From Symsagittifera roscoffensis (lineage: Eukaryota; Xenacoelomorpha; Acoela; Convolutidae), in assembly GCF_963678635.1 (NCBI RefSeq), contig NC_087070.1, positions 2,857,157 through 2,921,156 of the forward strand: a stretch of DNA of 64,000 nucleotides. The letters are read 5' to 3'. Below are positions 42,419-54,599 of the stretch, piece after piece (positions within the stretch are counted from its first letter, which is position 1; every line of letters begins with the position of its first letter). Both the position numbers and the translations under genes were made by a program. The notes beneath the pieces are model-generated. The model saw only the letters and a program-made list of their open reading frames with translations, was not told the origin of the DNA and made no database searches.

Positions 42419-45400
42419 TGTGGAGGAACTTTTTTTGTGTTTAACCGCTATCTCTTTTGTTATTTGGTTTTTTCCTTTTCTCAAAAACCGACTGTATTGG
42501 GTTTGTGTTTTTCTTTGAGTGTTTCTTCGTTTCAAGTGGTCATCTTTAAATTTAAAACTTTAAATTTAAGTTCAAAAAAATTTATCCATTTTATTTTGGG
42601 CTTGCGTACCGTGAGACTTTTGTTGTAATTAGTAAGATGCGTTGTTTTGTTTAAGCTTAGCTTTAATTCCTTCAGACCGGGTTGAGATAAAGTTTGAAAC
42701 GCGTGAAATTAGGTTAAAGTTGTTATCAGGTAGTTACTTTGTCAAACTAGAAAATAATTTTAAATCAAGTTCTACAGAGGCGAGTTACCATGATTTGTTG
42801 AAAGATTGCGCGAAAGTGGGCGAGTCATACAAAAATTTTAAAATCTGATACGAATTATATCAATACTTGAAAAGAATAATATCATCTTGTTTCTCACTCA
42901 ATATTATTTCAGTAAATCGCATAGGTAATTAACAGCATTATTTTTTCATTGCTGCGTGTCAATTTTGTTGCACGTTTATAAATTTACAACAAACAGAAAG
43001 CATTTTGAAGTAAAATTTTTCTAAAATTCTATTTTTGTTTTGATTTTATTTATAGTTTTCAAAAAAACTACTGGTGAAAAAATCTAAAAATTCATCGGGT
43101 GTGTCAATTGCAGGAATATATAGAGTGTATTTGATGCTCAAACAGTTTGGGTTGATTCAGAAGAGTTCACATGAGGTCAGTTAGATGGAAAAATCGAAAA
43201 GTTTGTGCGAAGAAAAGAGATCTGAGATAGGTCCGAGAAAATGTTTTTGGTGGAAGTTGGAGTGATAGGAAAGATATCGATTGAGGGATCAAATCTGGCG
43301 GTTTAACTTGGGCTGAAAAGATGCATGTTATGAAAATAAAGATTATGGTTTGTGAGTGATCTTTTAAATGTTCAAGTGTTTCATCAGTGTTTCAAGGTTG
43401 ATACGCTATGTGTGAAATGGGGCTTCAATGTATGTCGTTGTTTTGTTGCAAGCGTGACTTTGATTTTAATTTGATATGTAAATGTTTTGTCGATAGTGCT
43501 TTGTTATGTGCGTTTAGAATAATTTTAATAATTGATGGGAAGAAACTCTATTATTATATGTGGAGAAATTAGATTCCTGCTACGCTAGCTCGTCTACTAA
43601 CTTGTGTGGGCATTGCGCATGTGTTAAAATTTCTTTGAGACAGTGAAGAATAGGAAACTTATAAATTTAAACATTGCGTAAAAAACCCGCTGTTTCAGTG
43701 AGTTTTCGGAGATTTTGATCTAAAGAATGTCGTTGATCGGTTTCCATTTTGCGAGGAGTTCTTGAAATTGTTGTGTGCGTAAAGTGAGGTTATTTATCTT
43801 ATTTTGATTGTAATTCGAAGTTAGGGCTACGAGCTATTGGGCGACTTCTTTCGGGCTAAAAATTCTTAAAAGGTGGCTTTAATGTGAGGTCGGATGTGCT
43901 AAGATGGTTTTTATCATCTTTTGAACTAGTTGTACTACATTGTGGCTATATTCTGACCCACATAGGACAGTGGTATCCAAAAAAATACGTTCGTTGTGAG
44001 AATGTGTCTACAAAATTATCTTTATTTTTATAACACATTGGTATTCTTTTGTATCATCTTTTGTCTTCATATACTTATAGTCGTGAGACTTTTTTAGTCC
44101 ATGTATGTTACCAAAGGATGTTTCTTTCGTAGTCAAAACAATTTGGGTGATTACCTGCTAGTTGGTGTCTTGCATAGGGTATTTTTTAAACGGCTAAAGC
44201 TAGAGAGTTTAAAAAACGTGTTCGTTCTAGTTCTCATAGGTGATGTAGCGCTTCAAGTTCGGATAGTGACATTTCGTGACAAATTCTTCTGATATTTTCA
44301 TATGAAGATAAATGTCATAGTGTTTTGCGTCGAAGTGTGTGTTAATCATTACTGATAACTTTTGTAGTCGTGTACTGTCACGATTTTCTGGTAGAAATTT
44401 TCCTCCGGGGTTTCCTTTACTTTTGTAAAATGTGACTGGTATATAAAAGTTTTCATCATCTCTGTTTTGAATTCGTTAGGACATGGGGATTATGAGTTTT
44501 CCTGTTTTCACATTGAATATTTTTTCATATTTGACAAGTATTTCTGAATACTGTGTGCGCAAAGAATTTTTGGATATTTACATGCTAATTCTGTTTCAGA
44601 GTAATGGCATGAGTTTCAGCAATGTTCTACAGAGGCGAGTTACCATGTATTGTGTTGAAAGATTGCGCGAAAGTGGGCGAGTCATACAAAAATTTTAAAA
44701 TCTGATACGAATTATATCAATACTTGAAAAGAATAATTATATCAATACTTGAAAAGGGATTATGAGTTTTCCTGTTTTCACATTGAATATTTTTTCATAT
44801 TTGACAAGTATTTTTGAATACTGTGTGCGCAAAAAGTTTTTGGATATTTACATGCTAATTCTGTTTCAGAGTAATGGCATGAGTTTCAGCAATGTGAAAT
44901 GTGGTACATATGTCTTCAGGAAAAAACAATAGTTGCCTATGCGCAAGTGGTGGGGTCGCAATATTCTCGATCATTTTTACAAGGTAAGCGGTTTCCTTAA
45001 TATAATATTGTGTCATCTTATAAATTTCGTGTTAATTGAATTTTTTCTTGTTTTCTTTTCCAATCATAAAATATTATTTTTTCAATATCCTGAGTTTCTT
45101 TGTCTTTGACTTTTGATGGATCACTGATTTATAAATGAGGTACTCAGTTTTTATTGTGAATATCATAAGTTTGCACCGTGATAAGGGAAGTTTTCATCTA
45201 GATGGATATATCCTTGGTGTTGTTCAAGCTGTGCTTGCTATGCGGAGTCTGAAAAAGTATGAAATTCACTAATTTCTCTTTTTTTGTGCTACAATCTTTG
45301 AACTTTTCAATTCATTTTAACAGTTTTCAAGATTAAGATTTAGTAGTTTTTCAATATTGCAGTGGTAAAGTGATTAAATATCCTGTGAGTTTATATCCTG

Positions 45401-46738
45401 TGAGAGTCGTAGCGCGGGCTTTTGAATGATGTGTGGCAATTATATTAGTTCGTTCGATTGCTTGTGGTTCTGATTCACATTGTGTGGCGGTTTTTGTTGC
45501 TGCTCATCGCAATCTTAATGAGTTACGAGGAGATCTTGTGGTTCTATTCGAGGGCAGTGTTTATTATGGATTATTGGTTCAGGGTGTACTAAGAGGTAAA
45601 GGTAGTTTACTGATAGAAGAGTTAAAAAAGCCATGTGTAAGATAGTCGTGAAAAATGGTTGGAGAAGGTTATATAGTTTATTGTCTTTCTAATGTATCTA
45701 TCGTATTTATATATGAATTCTGTGCAAAATAAAAGAAGGAGGTTGTAATTGAACACTAATTTCTGGTTGAGATAATGTCAACGGTTGTTGTACTAGATTG
45801 TTTAATTTGTTTGTTATTTCAAACTTCAGAACTGAAGTTTGTTGTGAGAGTATTTGAAAATTGTGTTCTTGAATCATTGTGAAATCGTGTCTGTTTTGTA
45901 GTCTACTTAATGCTTATACATGTAGGCGTTTACTGTCGAGGTGCAGTCCAAAAAGAGGAGGTTATGCTACAAATGAGTTCCAATCTAGACGTGGGGGATT
46001 ATTTGTATTTTGAAATTTCTGTTATGTATCGTTTATTTGATTTAAAATTTTGTTGAAAAAGTATTTAATGGTGAGAAACTTGTTATCGAAGGTGTTCATG
46101 GAAGAGAAAGTGTTTCTGGTAATGTTAGGGTAGTATCTGGGAAAATCTCTATTGGTTCATTTACAGGGCTTGGTTCGCCTTGAGTAAAAACAAAGTTCAT
46201 CCAATGAGGGATTCTATGTGAAGAGGGGGGTTGAACAGGCTTTAATTAATTTTTTCAGAAGTGGATGTTGAACCAAAGTAATCTCGTAGAAAATTTGGTT
46301 TATTTTCTTGTGATATTGAACTTACAGGTAAGAGTAATTTGTATTGATTGCTTGAAAGATTTAGGCTGGTTGATTTTAAGGTCCTATTTCGTCGTGTGTA
46401 AACTATTTTTCAGTCGATTGTGGTCGGTTGGTTGGCGTTGTTGTGATTTGTCGTTTATCTCAGGTGAGACAATTTTATTTTGTAATTAACGATTTGTTTT
46501 TCGTTTTGTAACGGGATTTTTATAGTGTTTATCTGATATTTTGGTTATTTTATTTAGTGGTAATTCGTTTGTGATAGTTCGCTTGGAAGTTTTATTGTGG
46601 TACTTCGTTCGGTAATTCCGGTATTTTAGGATCGTTTTCGATTGGCGATGTTTCAACAATGCGTAGATTTTATTTAGAAAAAAGTGTAATTGTGTTAGTT
46701 TGCGAAGACCGTATTCTTTCGAGTAGCATGGTAAAAGA
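42419..46738. other. T/G-rich block, probable decayed retroelement 3' part, with internal duplications
   Basis: The + strand is strongly rich in T and G and poor in C. A segment of about 112 bases at 42769-42880 returns at 44624-44738 ('tctacagaggcgagttacca'). About 140 bases at 44486-44625 return at 44756-44896 ('gattatgagttttcctgttt'). The adjacent retroelement lies on the minus strand, so this would be its downstream region, but I recognise no domain and no LTR pair. Confidence 0.45.
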
Positions 46739-46929
46739 TTATTTCTGTGTTGGGTTATTTCTTCACTTAGTTCGATAAACTAATTTATATGTTACATCTG
46801 TGGGATGATTTGATAAAGTTCTTTTCTATTAGATTGAACTTTTTTGAAGTTTTTATGTAAGTTAAAGTTGGGATTTAGTAGAAATGTTCCTATTTTGATG
46901 TCTGAGGCTGGTGTTGAGTGTGATATTGT

Positions 46930-47890
46930 TTGGGATTGAAAGTTTTGTCTTTGCATGAGGTTTTTTGCATTTTTTGATAAACTTTTTGAGTCTTTGCTTA
47001 AAATCGATTCCGTGTGTGTGTGCCGGAAGCTAAATTTAAATTTAGCGGTTGTTATAAACGATCTTCATCATGAGTATCGATTGGTTAGCAAATCGGGTCT
47101 TTGGTTGGTTGGCAATGACCTGGTGCATTTTTTGAGAAAATTGCTGTGAATTTTATTGGTTAGCGTAGTTCTTAGTTAAACACCGTTTGATAAGGTGATA
47201 ATCCAAAATTTGTTGCTATATGAGATTTATATGCTAGTTGAAATAATTTTACATCTGTTGACCATTCACTGTGTTTTTTATCATCTCCATTAACTATACC
47301 TCGTAGGTATTTTAGTAAGGAACGTTTCTTACTTTAAACTTGTTCATCTGTCCATAGAGCATTTGAGTATCCAGGTTTTTTTTTGATGTTATAGAAAAAA
47401 TTATGTGATCACTTCATTATAAGTAAATTTGATCCGTTGTCTGTAACAAGGATTTCTAGTAGCCCCAATTCTGCTATCCAATAATCATAGAGCGTTTTGT
47501 AGGCGCAAAAAGCATAGTAAGGTGGTACGGGGTTTAGTGCTACTTACTGCGTAAATGCCTCTGCAATGACCATTACGTATTTGTTATCTTCAGAGCTGGT
47601 GAGATAGGAACCTTTTTATCATTTGACATTCTGTGGTTGAAATTTAAGCTTTGTCCTTTAAAGATTTGTTTTATTTGCAATTTGTCTTTAATGAGGAAAA
47701 TATTTATTCAATTGAATGGTAGGACAGACCTTGCATAGTACTCTAATCCAAATTGGTGCATTTGGGAGTTTAAAATGTTGCGTGAAATTGTGATATGTTT
47801 TTTCTGATCCAATGTGTCCTTTTGTATTTAAGAAGTGTGATGCATGAATTGATATTAAAACTAAGCTTAGTGGGAGACAAGGTACTGATT
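46930..47890 (-). pseudogene. Ty3/gypsy-like integrase remnant, copy 1
   Basis: Read on the minus strand: a zinc-binding HHCC region (N-T-K-G-H-I-G-S-E-K-T, then C-K-V-C at about 47725), the catalytic core with YVMVIAEAFT near 47575 and L-V-T-D-N-G-S-N at about 47434, and a C-terminal part YLRGIVNGDDKK...SEWSTDVKLFQLAYKS (47190-47320), followed by GLSPYQTVFN. This matches the layout of LTR-retrotransposon integrase. Several in-frame stops (47401, 47334, 47172, 47160) and frame changes make it non-functional as read. Confidence 0.85.
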
Positions 47891-48439
47891 TTCTAATATA
47901 TCGAGGTTTTTTTTATTGTGATGTTGTTTGTTCGACATTATCTGAAACTTGTTTTGCTTGTTAAAACGGTAACATCAGTTTTGCGGTCTTAGTGTTGTGG
48001 CTGGTGATTGAGGCTTACTTTTGCTTGCTTGTGATTAAGCCAATATTTCTTTTGGCGTATTACAGATTGAAGATTCTGATAATTTTTAAGTCGAGTGCTG
48101 GTTAAGCTGACTGTGCTTGGCAAGAAAACTTTTTAAGTTACTTGAATTGATAAAGGTCTATTATCTGTTGGGTCTTTTAAATCAAATATTTTGTTCATGG
48201 TAAGTTTTTTGTTAGTGTCTAATGGTCCTGCTAAAATGATTCTATTTGTTAGGCCTTCCGTTTCCATTAACAGCAAATTTTTATTGCCTTCTGGGGTTTG
48301 CTTATGTGTTTTAACTAGGCAATGTTTTTTATCCATGATGAACATGTTATGGGTTTAAATGTGTCGTTTCCTAATAAAACAAAAAGTTAATGATTGTTTT
48401 CTCAATCTAGATAAAGTAGAAAGAGTTGGGATTTTAATT

Positions 48440-48750
48440 TCTCATTGAACCGGGCGGGTCGTTTTGAATGTTCTTTCGATATTGTGATTGTATGTTAAGA
48501 TTTGGTTGTACAAATCTTTTTCTTGTAGGATTGTTGCTGTTGTGTTTTTCGTGAACTTGGTGAGTTCATCTAAGCTTCAAAAAAATCTGGTTGAAAAAAT
48601 TCGTCTGGTTGATCTATTTCAATCCATTGATACTTTCGGTGATTAGCATTATGATGTTGTTGATCATGATGAACGTAATCTTCATCTTCTGAATAATATA
48701 GTTGGTTTCTATTGAACTGTCTATTATTTGGGTTATTTGTAATTTTTGAA
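48440..48750 (-). pseudogene. Gag-tail-like segment misplaced between RT and integrase
   Basis: The minus strand reads an Asn/Gln/His-rich stretch (N-N-P-N-N-R-Q-F-N-R-N-Q-L-Y-Y-S-E-D-E-D-Y). The same segment occurs in unit 2 (52370-52690) and, more diverged, at 56050-56420 upstream of the gag-like region. In a normal gypsy element RNase H would be expected here, so each pol unit looks internally rearranged. Confidence 0.5.
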
Positions 48751-48794
48751 AAAATGAATAGTTCTCAAGTTTTTTTCTCATAAGTAAAACTTAG

Positions 48795-49290
48795 ATATTG
48801 AATTTTAATTAAAAAAATCTAAGCAATAATTTCAAGAGATGCCACAAAATTATCTATTTTTTTCATTCTGTTAGTTTCCAATGACGAATTGTGTTAATTG
48901 GCGTTTTTTTTCATCTAATGGCGTTTGTTTATATGCACTTTTCTTATCTGCTGTTAAATAAAATTGGTCAATTTTTTTCGTGAGATTTACTTGTATTGGT
49001 TCTATGGGCCAGTTGCATTTTGATTAGTCGATTAGAGAGTTTAAATATTGTGCATCTAATACTATCTTGGAGTTTCGTTTTTTTTGCGAGAATAATGATT
49101 GGGTTTTTGAATGTATTCACTTTCAGTTATTGCTCCTTCTTGACGGTTGAAATAATTTCGTATTCTTCACGAATATCTAGAAGAATGTTTACCTGGTCTT
49201 GTAAACCTAAATGGAACTTTATTTGCACATTGCTTTTTGAAAACTGCGTGGTGTTTAGGTGGAAAAGGTAATGGTAAATGTATCCGAACG
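48795..49290 (-). pseudogene. Ty3/gypsy-like reverse transcriptase remnant, copy 1
   Basis: The minus strand, moving between frames, gives I-I-I-L-A-K-K (equivalent to the 'IVLVKKKDG' strand), LDAQYLNSLID (motif of RT domain 2), C-N-W-P-I-E-P-I-Q, then YLTADKKSAY and L-T-Q-F-V-I-G-N, the strand before the GxxF region. The catalytic YxDD part is absent: after about 48790 the reading turns into a gag-like segment. Stops at 49024 and 48871 and several frameshifts are present. Confidence 0.8.
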
Positions 49291-50858
49291 ACCTCAAAGG
49301 GAATGCTTTATTAATATGTTTGTTAATTGTTCAAATTTTTGTAGACCTATTTGAGAGTTTTAGAAATTGAGCATTTTTTGAAAACGGTTTGCTCGTTAGG
49401 TAGTTTTCGAATTTCAAACAAATACGGGGTTTTCATAAAAAAAACTGCGTTTTTTATTCATTCCTGATTTTATTAATAGATAATTCGTCGCTTAACATTG
49501 TAGATTGAAAAAAATCCAAGAGTTTCAAAAATCTATTTACTCTATATGCTTTCTCGTGAATAGGATATAACGTTGCAATGGTTTTGCAAAATATCAAAAT
49601 TTTTGGGAGAAGTTTGATTTTGTATGGTGAATTGTTGTACATGTGTAATTAGATTACAACTGTTTTTTTAGTTTTTTGCACATTTTATAGATAAAATTGT
49701 TATTCATGAGTTTGTGATTTGGTCCGTGTTCAAGGTCAATGACAGACATGTATAACTGTTGTGTGCTTTGATATATATTATATTGACGCTAACGGACTTG
49801 GTTGATTGAAAAATCTTGTGCATGTCCATTTGAAGATTTTAGATGTTTACGTTGTTTGGCAAAAGAAAAAAGTTCAAAAAGAACGGAGATTGTTTTTTAA
49901 ATCTTCGGAAAAAAGTTAAAAAGGTACAATTTATTTTTGTGAATTTATCTGTGATTTGTAACTTAATATTTAGATTAATAATTGTTGGTATATGTTTAAT
50001 AATAAAAGGTACACCGATTGTATTATGGTTAATTTCTGTGATATGAAATATTTGCTTGAATGGTTTTTTAGACTTTTATTTTGTTCCATAGTTCTTGTTG
50101 GTATGAGGGATAGTTGAATTTTGCCATAGTTTGTTAAGCTTGTGCTTTGTGCTGTGGCTAATTTGCTTGACATTTTGCAGAGTGGAAGTTTGACAAGTAT
50201 CAAATGGATTTGATTTTGTTAATTAACGTTACAATGATTGACTCTGCTCCTAAAGATATTAGAAAATGTATTTCAAGGTCTGGTGAATGAAAGTTTTTAC
50301 TTTTTGGGCTTTCTAAAACAGGTGGCAATGTCAAGATTTTTTCTCTGGTGTTTTTGCTGTTTTTTTTATAGTTTTCAAATTTGTTTGATTATCAACCATG
50401 TATGGGATAAAATTTAGTTTAATTGTTCGATCAATACTAGATTTGTTAAAAACTGAGTCAGGTTATTCTTTTTAATAACTATTGGAATTGATCTAATTGA
50501 GTTTCATATTCGTGTTCTCTTTTAAACATATTCATAAGTATTCTGCTTCAGTGTTCACTTTCATCTTTTGTGCTTTCACAGTGTATATGATTTAAATGAT
50601 TTCTCAAGTTTTTTCTGATCTATTTTTAGTGGGTCTGGAGTTGTTTCAATTGTAATTTGTAATTGATTTATTTCTGTGTTGGGTTATTTCTTCACTTAGT
50701 TCGATAAACTAATTTATATGTTACATCTGTGGGATGATTTGATAAAGTTCTTTTCTATTAGATTGAACTTTTTTGAAGTTTTTATGTAAGTTAAAGTTGG
50801 GATTTAGTAGAAATGTTCCTATTTTGATGTCTGAGGCTGGTGTTGAGTGTGATATTGT

Positions 50859-51819
50859 TTGGGATTGAAAGTTTTGTCTTTGCATGAGGTTTTTTGCATT
50901 TTTTGATAAACTTTTTGAGTCTTTGCTTAAAATCGATTCCGTGTGTGTGTGCCGGAAGCTAAATTTGAATTTAGCGGTTGTTAAAAACGATCTTCATCAT
51001 GAGTATCGATTGGTTAGCAAATCGGGTCTTTGGTTGGTTGGCAATGACCTGGTGCATTTTTTGAGAAAATTGCTGTGAAATTTATTGGTTAGCGTAGTTC
51101 TTAGTTAAACACCGTTTGATAAGGTGATAATCCAAAATTTGTTGCTATATGAGATTTATATGCTAGTTGAAATAATTTTACATCTGTTGACCATTCACTG
51201 TGTTTTTTATCATCTCCATTAACTATACCTCGTAGGTATTTTAGTAAGGAACGGTTCTTACTTTAAACTTGTTCATCTGTCCATAGAGCATTTGAGTATC
51301 CAGGTTTTTTTTGATGTTATAGAAAAAATTATGTGATCACTTCATTATAAGTAAATTTGATCCGTTGTCTGTAACAAGGATTTCTAGTAGCCCCAATTCT
51401 GCTATCCAATAATCATAGAGCGTTTTGTAGGCGCAAAAAGCATAGTAAGGTGGTACGGGGTTTAGTGCTACTTACTGCGTAAATGCCTCTGCAATGACCA
51501 TTACGTATTTGTTATCTTCAGAGCTGGTGAGATAGGAACCTTTTTATCATTTGACATTCTGTGGTTGAAATTTAAGCTTTGTCCTTTAAAGATTTGTTTT
51601 ATTTGCAATTTGTCTTTAATGAGGAAAATATTTATTAAATTGAATGGTAGGACAGACCTTGCATAGTACTCTAATCCAAATTGGTGCATTTGGGAGTTTA
51701 AAATGTTGCGTGAAATTGTGATATGTTTTTTCTGATCCAATGTGTCCTTTTGTATTTAAGAAGTGTGATGCATGAATTGATATTAAAACTAAGCTTAGTG
51801 GGAGACAAGGTACTGATTT
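50859..51819 (-). pseudogene. Ty3/gypsy-like integrase remnant, copy 2
   Basis: Same content and same stop codons as the copy at 46930-47890: DNG core near 51363, HHCC region near 51650-51790. The minus-strand frame of 79 codons at 51501-51740 is a shifted part of this gene. It adds nothing functional to copy 1. Confidence 0.83.
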
Positions 51820-52719
51820 TCTAATATATCGAGGTTTTTTTTATTGTGATGTTGTTTGTTCGACATTATCTGAAACTTGTTTTGCTTGTTAAAACGGTAA
51901 CATCAGTTTTGCGGTCTTAGTGTTGTGGCTGGTGATTGAGGCTTACTTTTGCTTGCTTGTGATTAAGCCAATATTTCTTTTGGCGTATTACAGATTGAAG
52001 ATTCTGATAATTTTTAAGTCGAGTGCTGGTTAAGCTGACTGTGCTTGGCAAGAAAACTTTTTAAGTTACTTGAATTGATAAAGGTCTATTATCTGTTGGG
52101 TCTTTTAAATCAAATATTTTGTTCATGGTAAGTTTTTTTAATAGTGTCTAATGGTCCTGCTAAAATGATTCTATTTGTTAGGCCTTCCGTTTCCATTAAC
52201 AGCAAATTTTTATTGCCTTCTGGGGTTTATTTGTGTTTTAACTAGGCAATGTTTTTTATCCATGATGAACATGTTATGGGTTTAAATGTGTCGTTTCCTA
52301 ATAAAACAAAAAGTTAATGATTGTTTTCTCAATCTAGATAAAGTAGAAAGAGTTGGGATTTTAATTTCTCATTGAACCGGACGGGTCGTTTTGAATGTTC
52401 TTTCGATATTGTGATTGTATGTTAAGATTTGGTTGTACAAATCTTTTTCTTGTAGGATTGTTGCTGTTGTGTTTTTCGTGAACTTGGTGAGTTCATCTAA
52501 GCTTCAAAAAAATCTGGTTGAAAAAATTCGTCTGGTTGATCTATTTCAATCCATTGATACTTTCGGTGATTAGCATTATGATGTTGTTGATCATGATGAA
52601 CAAAATCTTCATCTTCTGAATAATATAGTTGGTTTCTATTGAACTGTCTATTATTTGGGTTATTTGTAATTTTTGAAAAAATGAAAAGTTCTCAAGTTTT
52701 TTTCTCATAAGTAAAACTT

Positions 52720-53220
52720 AGATATTGAATTTTAATTAAAAAAATCTAAGCAATAATTTCAAGAGATACCACAAAATTATCTATTTTTTTCATTCTGTTA
52801 GTTTCCAATGACGAATTGTGTTAATTGGCGTTTTTTTTCATCTAATGGCGTTTGTTTATATGCACTTTTCTTATCTGCTGTTAAATAAAACTGGTCATTT
52901 TTTTTTCGTGAGATTTACTTGTATTGGTTCTATGGGCCAGTTGCATTTTGATTAGTCGATTAGAGAGTTTAAATATTGTGCATCTAATACTATCTTGGAG
53001 TTTCGTTTTTTTTGCGAGAAAAATGATTGGGTTTTTGAATGTATTCACTTTGAGTTATTGCTCCTTCTTGACGGTTGAAATAATTTCGTATTCTTCACGA
53101 ATATCTAGAAGAATGTTTACCTGGTCTTGTAAACCTAAATGGAACTTTATTTGCACATTGCTTTTTGAAAACTGCGTGGTGTTTAGGTGGAAAAGGTAAT
53201 GGTAAATGTATCCGAACGAC
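52720..53220 (-). pseudogene. Ty3/gypsy-like reverse transcriptase remnant, copy 2
   Basis: Duplicate of the RT fragment at 48795-49290, with the same frame breaks and the same loss of the catalytic YxDD half. Differences from copy 1 are single bases. Confidence 0.8.
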
Positions 53221-54599
53221 CTCAAAGGGAATGCTTTATTAATATGTTTGTTAATTGTTCAAATTTTTGTAGACATATTTGAGAGTTTTAGAAATTGAGC
53301 ATTTTTTGAAAACGGTTTGCTCGTTAGGTAGTTTTCGAATTTCAAACAAATACGGGGTTTTTATAAAAAAAACTGCGTTTTTTATTCATTCCTGATTTTA
53401 TTAATAGATAATTCGTCGCTTAACATTGTAGATTGAAAAAAATTCAAGAGTTTCAAAAATCTATTTACTCTATATGCTTTCTCGTGAATAGGATATAACG
53501 TTGCAATGGTTTTGCAAAATATCAAAATTTTTGAGAGAAGTTTGATTTTGTATGGTGAACTGTTGTACATGTGTAATTAGATTACAACTGTTTTTTTAGT
53601 TTTTTGCACTTTTTATAGATAAAATTGTTATTCATGGGTTTGTGATTTGGTCCGTGTTCAAGGTCAATGACAGACATGTATAACTGTTGTGTGCTTTGAT
53701 ATATATTATATTGACGCTAACGGACTTGGTTGATTGAAAAATCTTGTGCATGTCCATTTGAAGATTTTAGATGTTTACGTTGTTTGGCAAAAGAAAAAAG
53801 TTCAAAAAGAACGGAGATTGTTTTTTAAATCTTCGGAAAAAAGTTAAAAAGGTACAATTTATTTTTGTGAATTTATCTGTGATTTGTAACTTATTATTTA
53901 GATTAATAATTGTTGGTATATGTTTAATAATAAAAGGTACACCGATTGTATTATGGTTAATTTCTGTGATATGAAATATTTGCTTGAATGGTTTTTTAGA
54001 CTTTTATTTTGTTCCATAGTTCTTGTTGGTATGAGGGATAGTTGAATTTTGCCATAGTTTGTTAAGCTTGTGCTTTGTGCTGTGGCTAATTTGCTTGACA
54101 TTTTGCAGAGTGGAAGTTTGACAAGTATCAAATGGATTTGATTTTGTTATATAACGTTACAATGATTGACTCTGCTCCTAAAGCTATTAGAAAATGTATT
54201 TCAAGGTCTGGTGAATGAAAGTTTTTACTTTTTGGGCTTTCTAAAACAGGTGGCAATGTCAAGATTTTTTCTCTGGTGTTTTTGCTGTTTTTTTTATAGT
54301 TTTCAAATTTGTTTGATTATCAACCATGTATGGGATAAAATTTAGTTTAATTGTTCGATCAATACTAGATTTGTTAAAAACTGAGTCAGGTTATTCTTTT
54401 TAATAACTATTGGAATTGATCTAATTGAGTTTCATATTCGTGTTCTCTTTTAAACATATTCATAAGTATTCTGCTTCAGTGTTCACTTTCATCTTTTGTG
54501 CTTTCACAGTGTATATGATTTAAATGATTTCTCAAGTTTTTTCTGATCTATTTTTAGTGGGTCTGGAGTTGTTTCAATTGTAATTTGTACTTGATTTAT

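Larger units (their letters stand above)
46739..54596 (-). repeat. 3.93-kb tandem duplication of retroelement pol sequence
   Basis: 46739-50667 and 50668-54596 align at an offset of 3928-3929 over the whole unit with only scattered substitutions and one- to four-base indels. Examples: 'catgggcca' at 49001/52929 and 'gcttttgggcaaaagaaaaa'-type blocks at 49855/53783. Each unit carries RT and integrase fragments with the same stops and frameshifts. The end of unit 1 (tttgtaattgatttatttctg) runs straight into the start of unit 2, so this is a head-to-tail array, not two insertions. Confidence 0.93.

Noticed and set aside
41836-42628. Long frames of 134-202 codons
   Set aside because: They span the 200 unknown bases of the gap, so most of their length is undefined.
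49843-50046. + strand frames inside the tandem pol units (also 46955, 48996 and their copies)
   Set aside because: Present twice only because of the duplication and opposite to the retroelement strand; no motif in the + strand translation.
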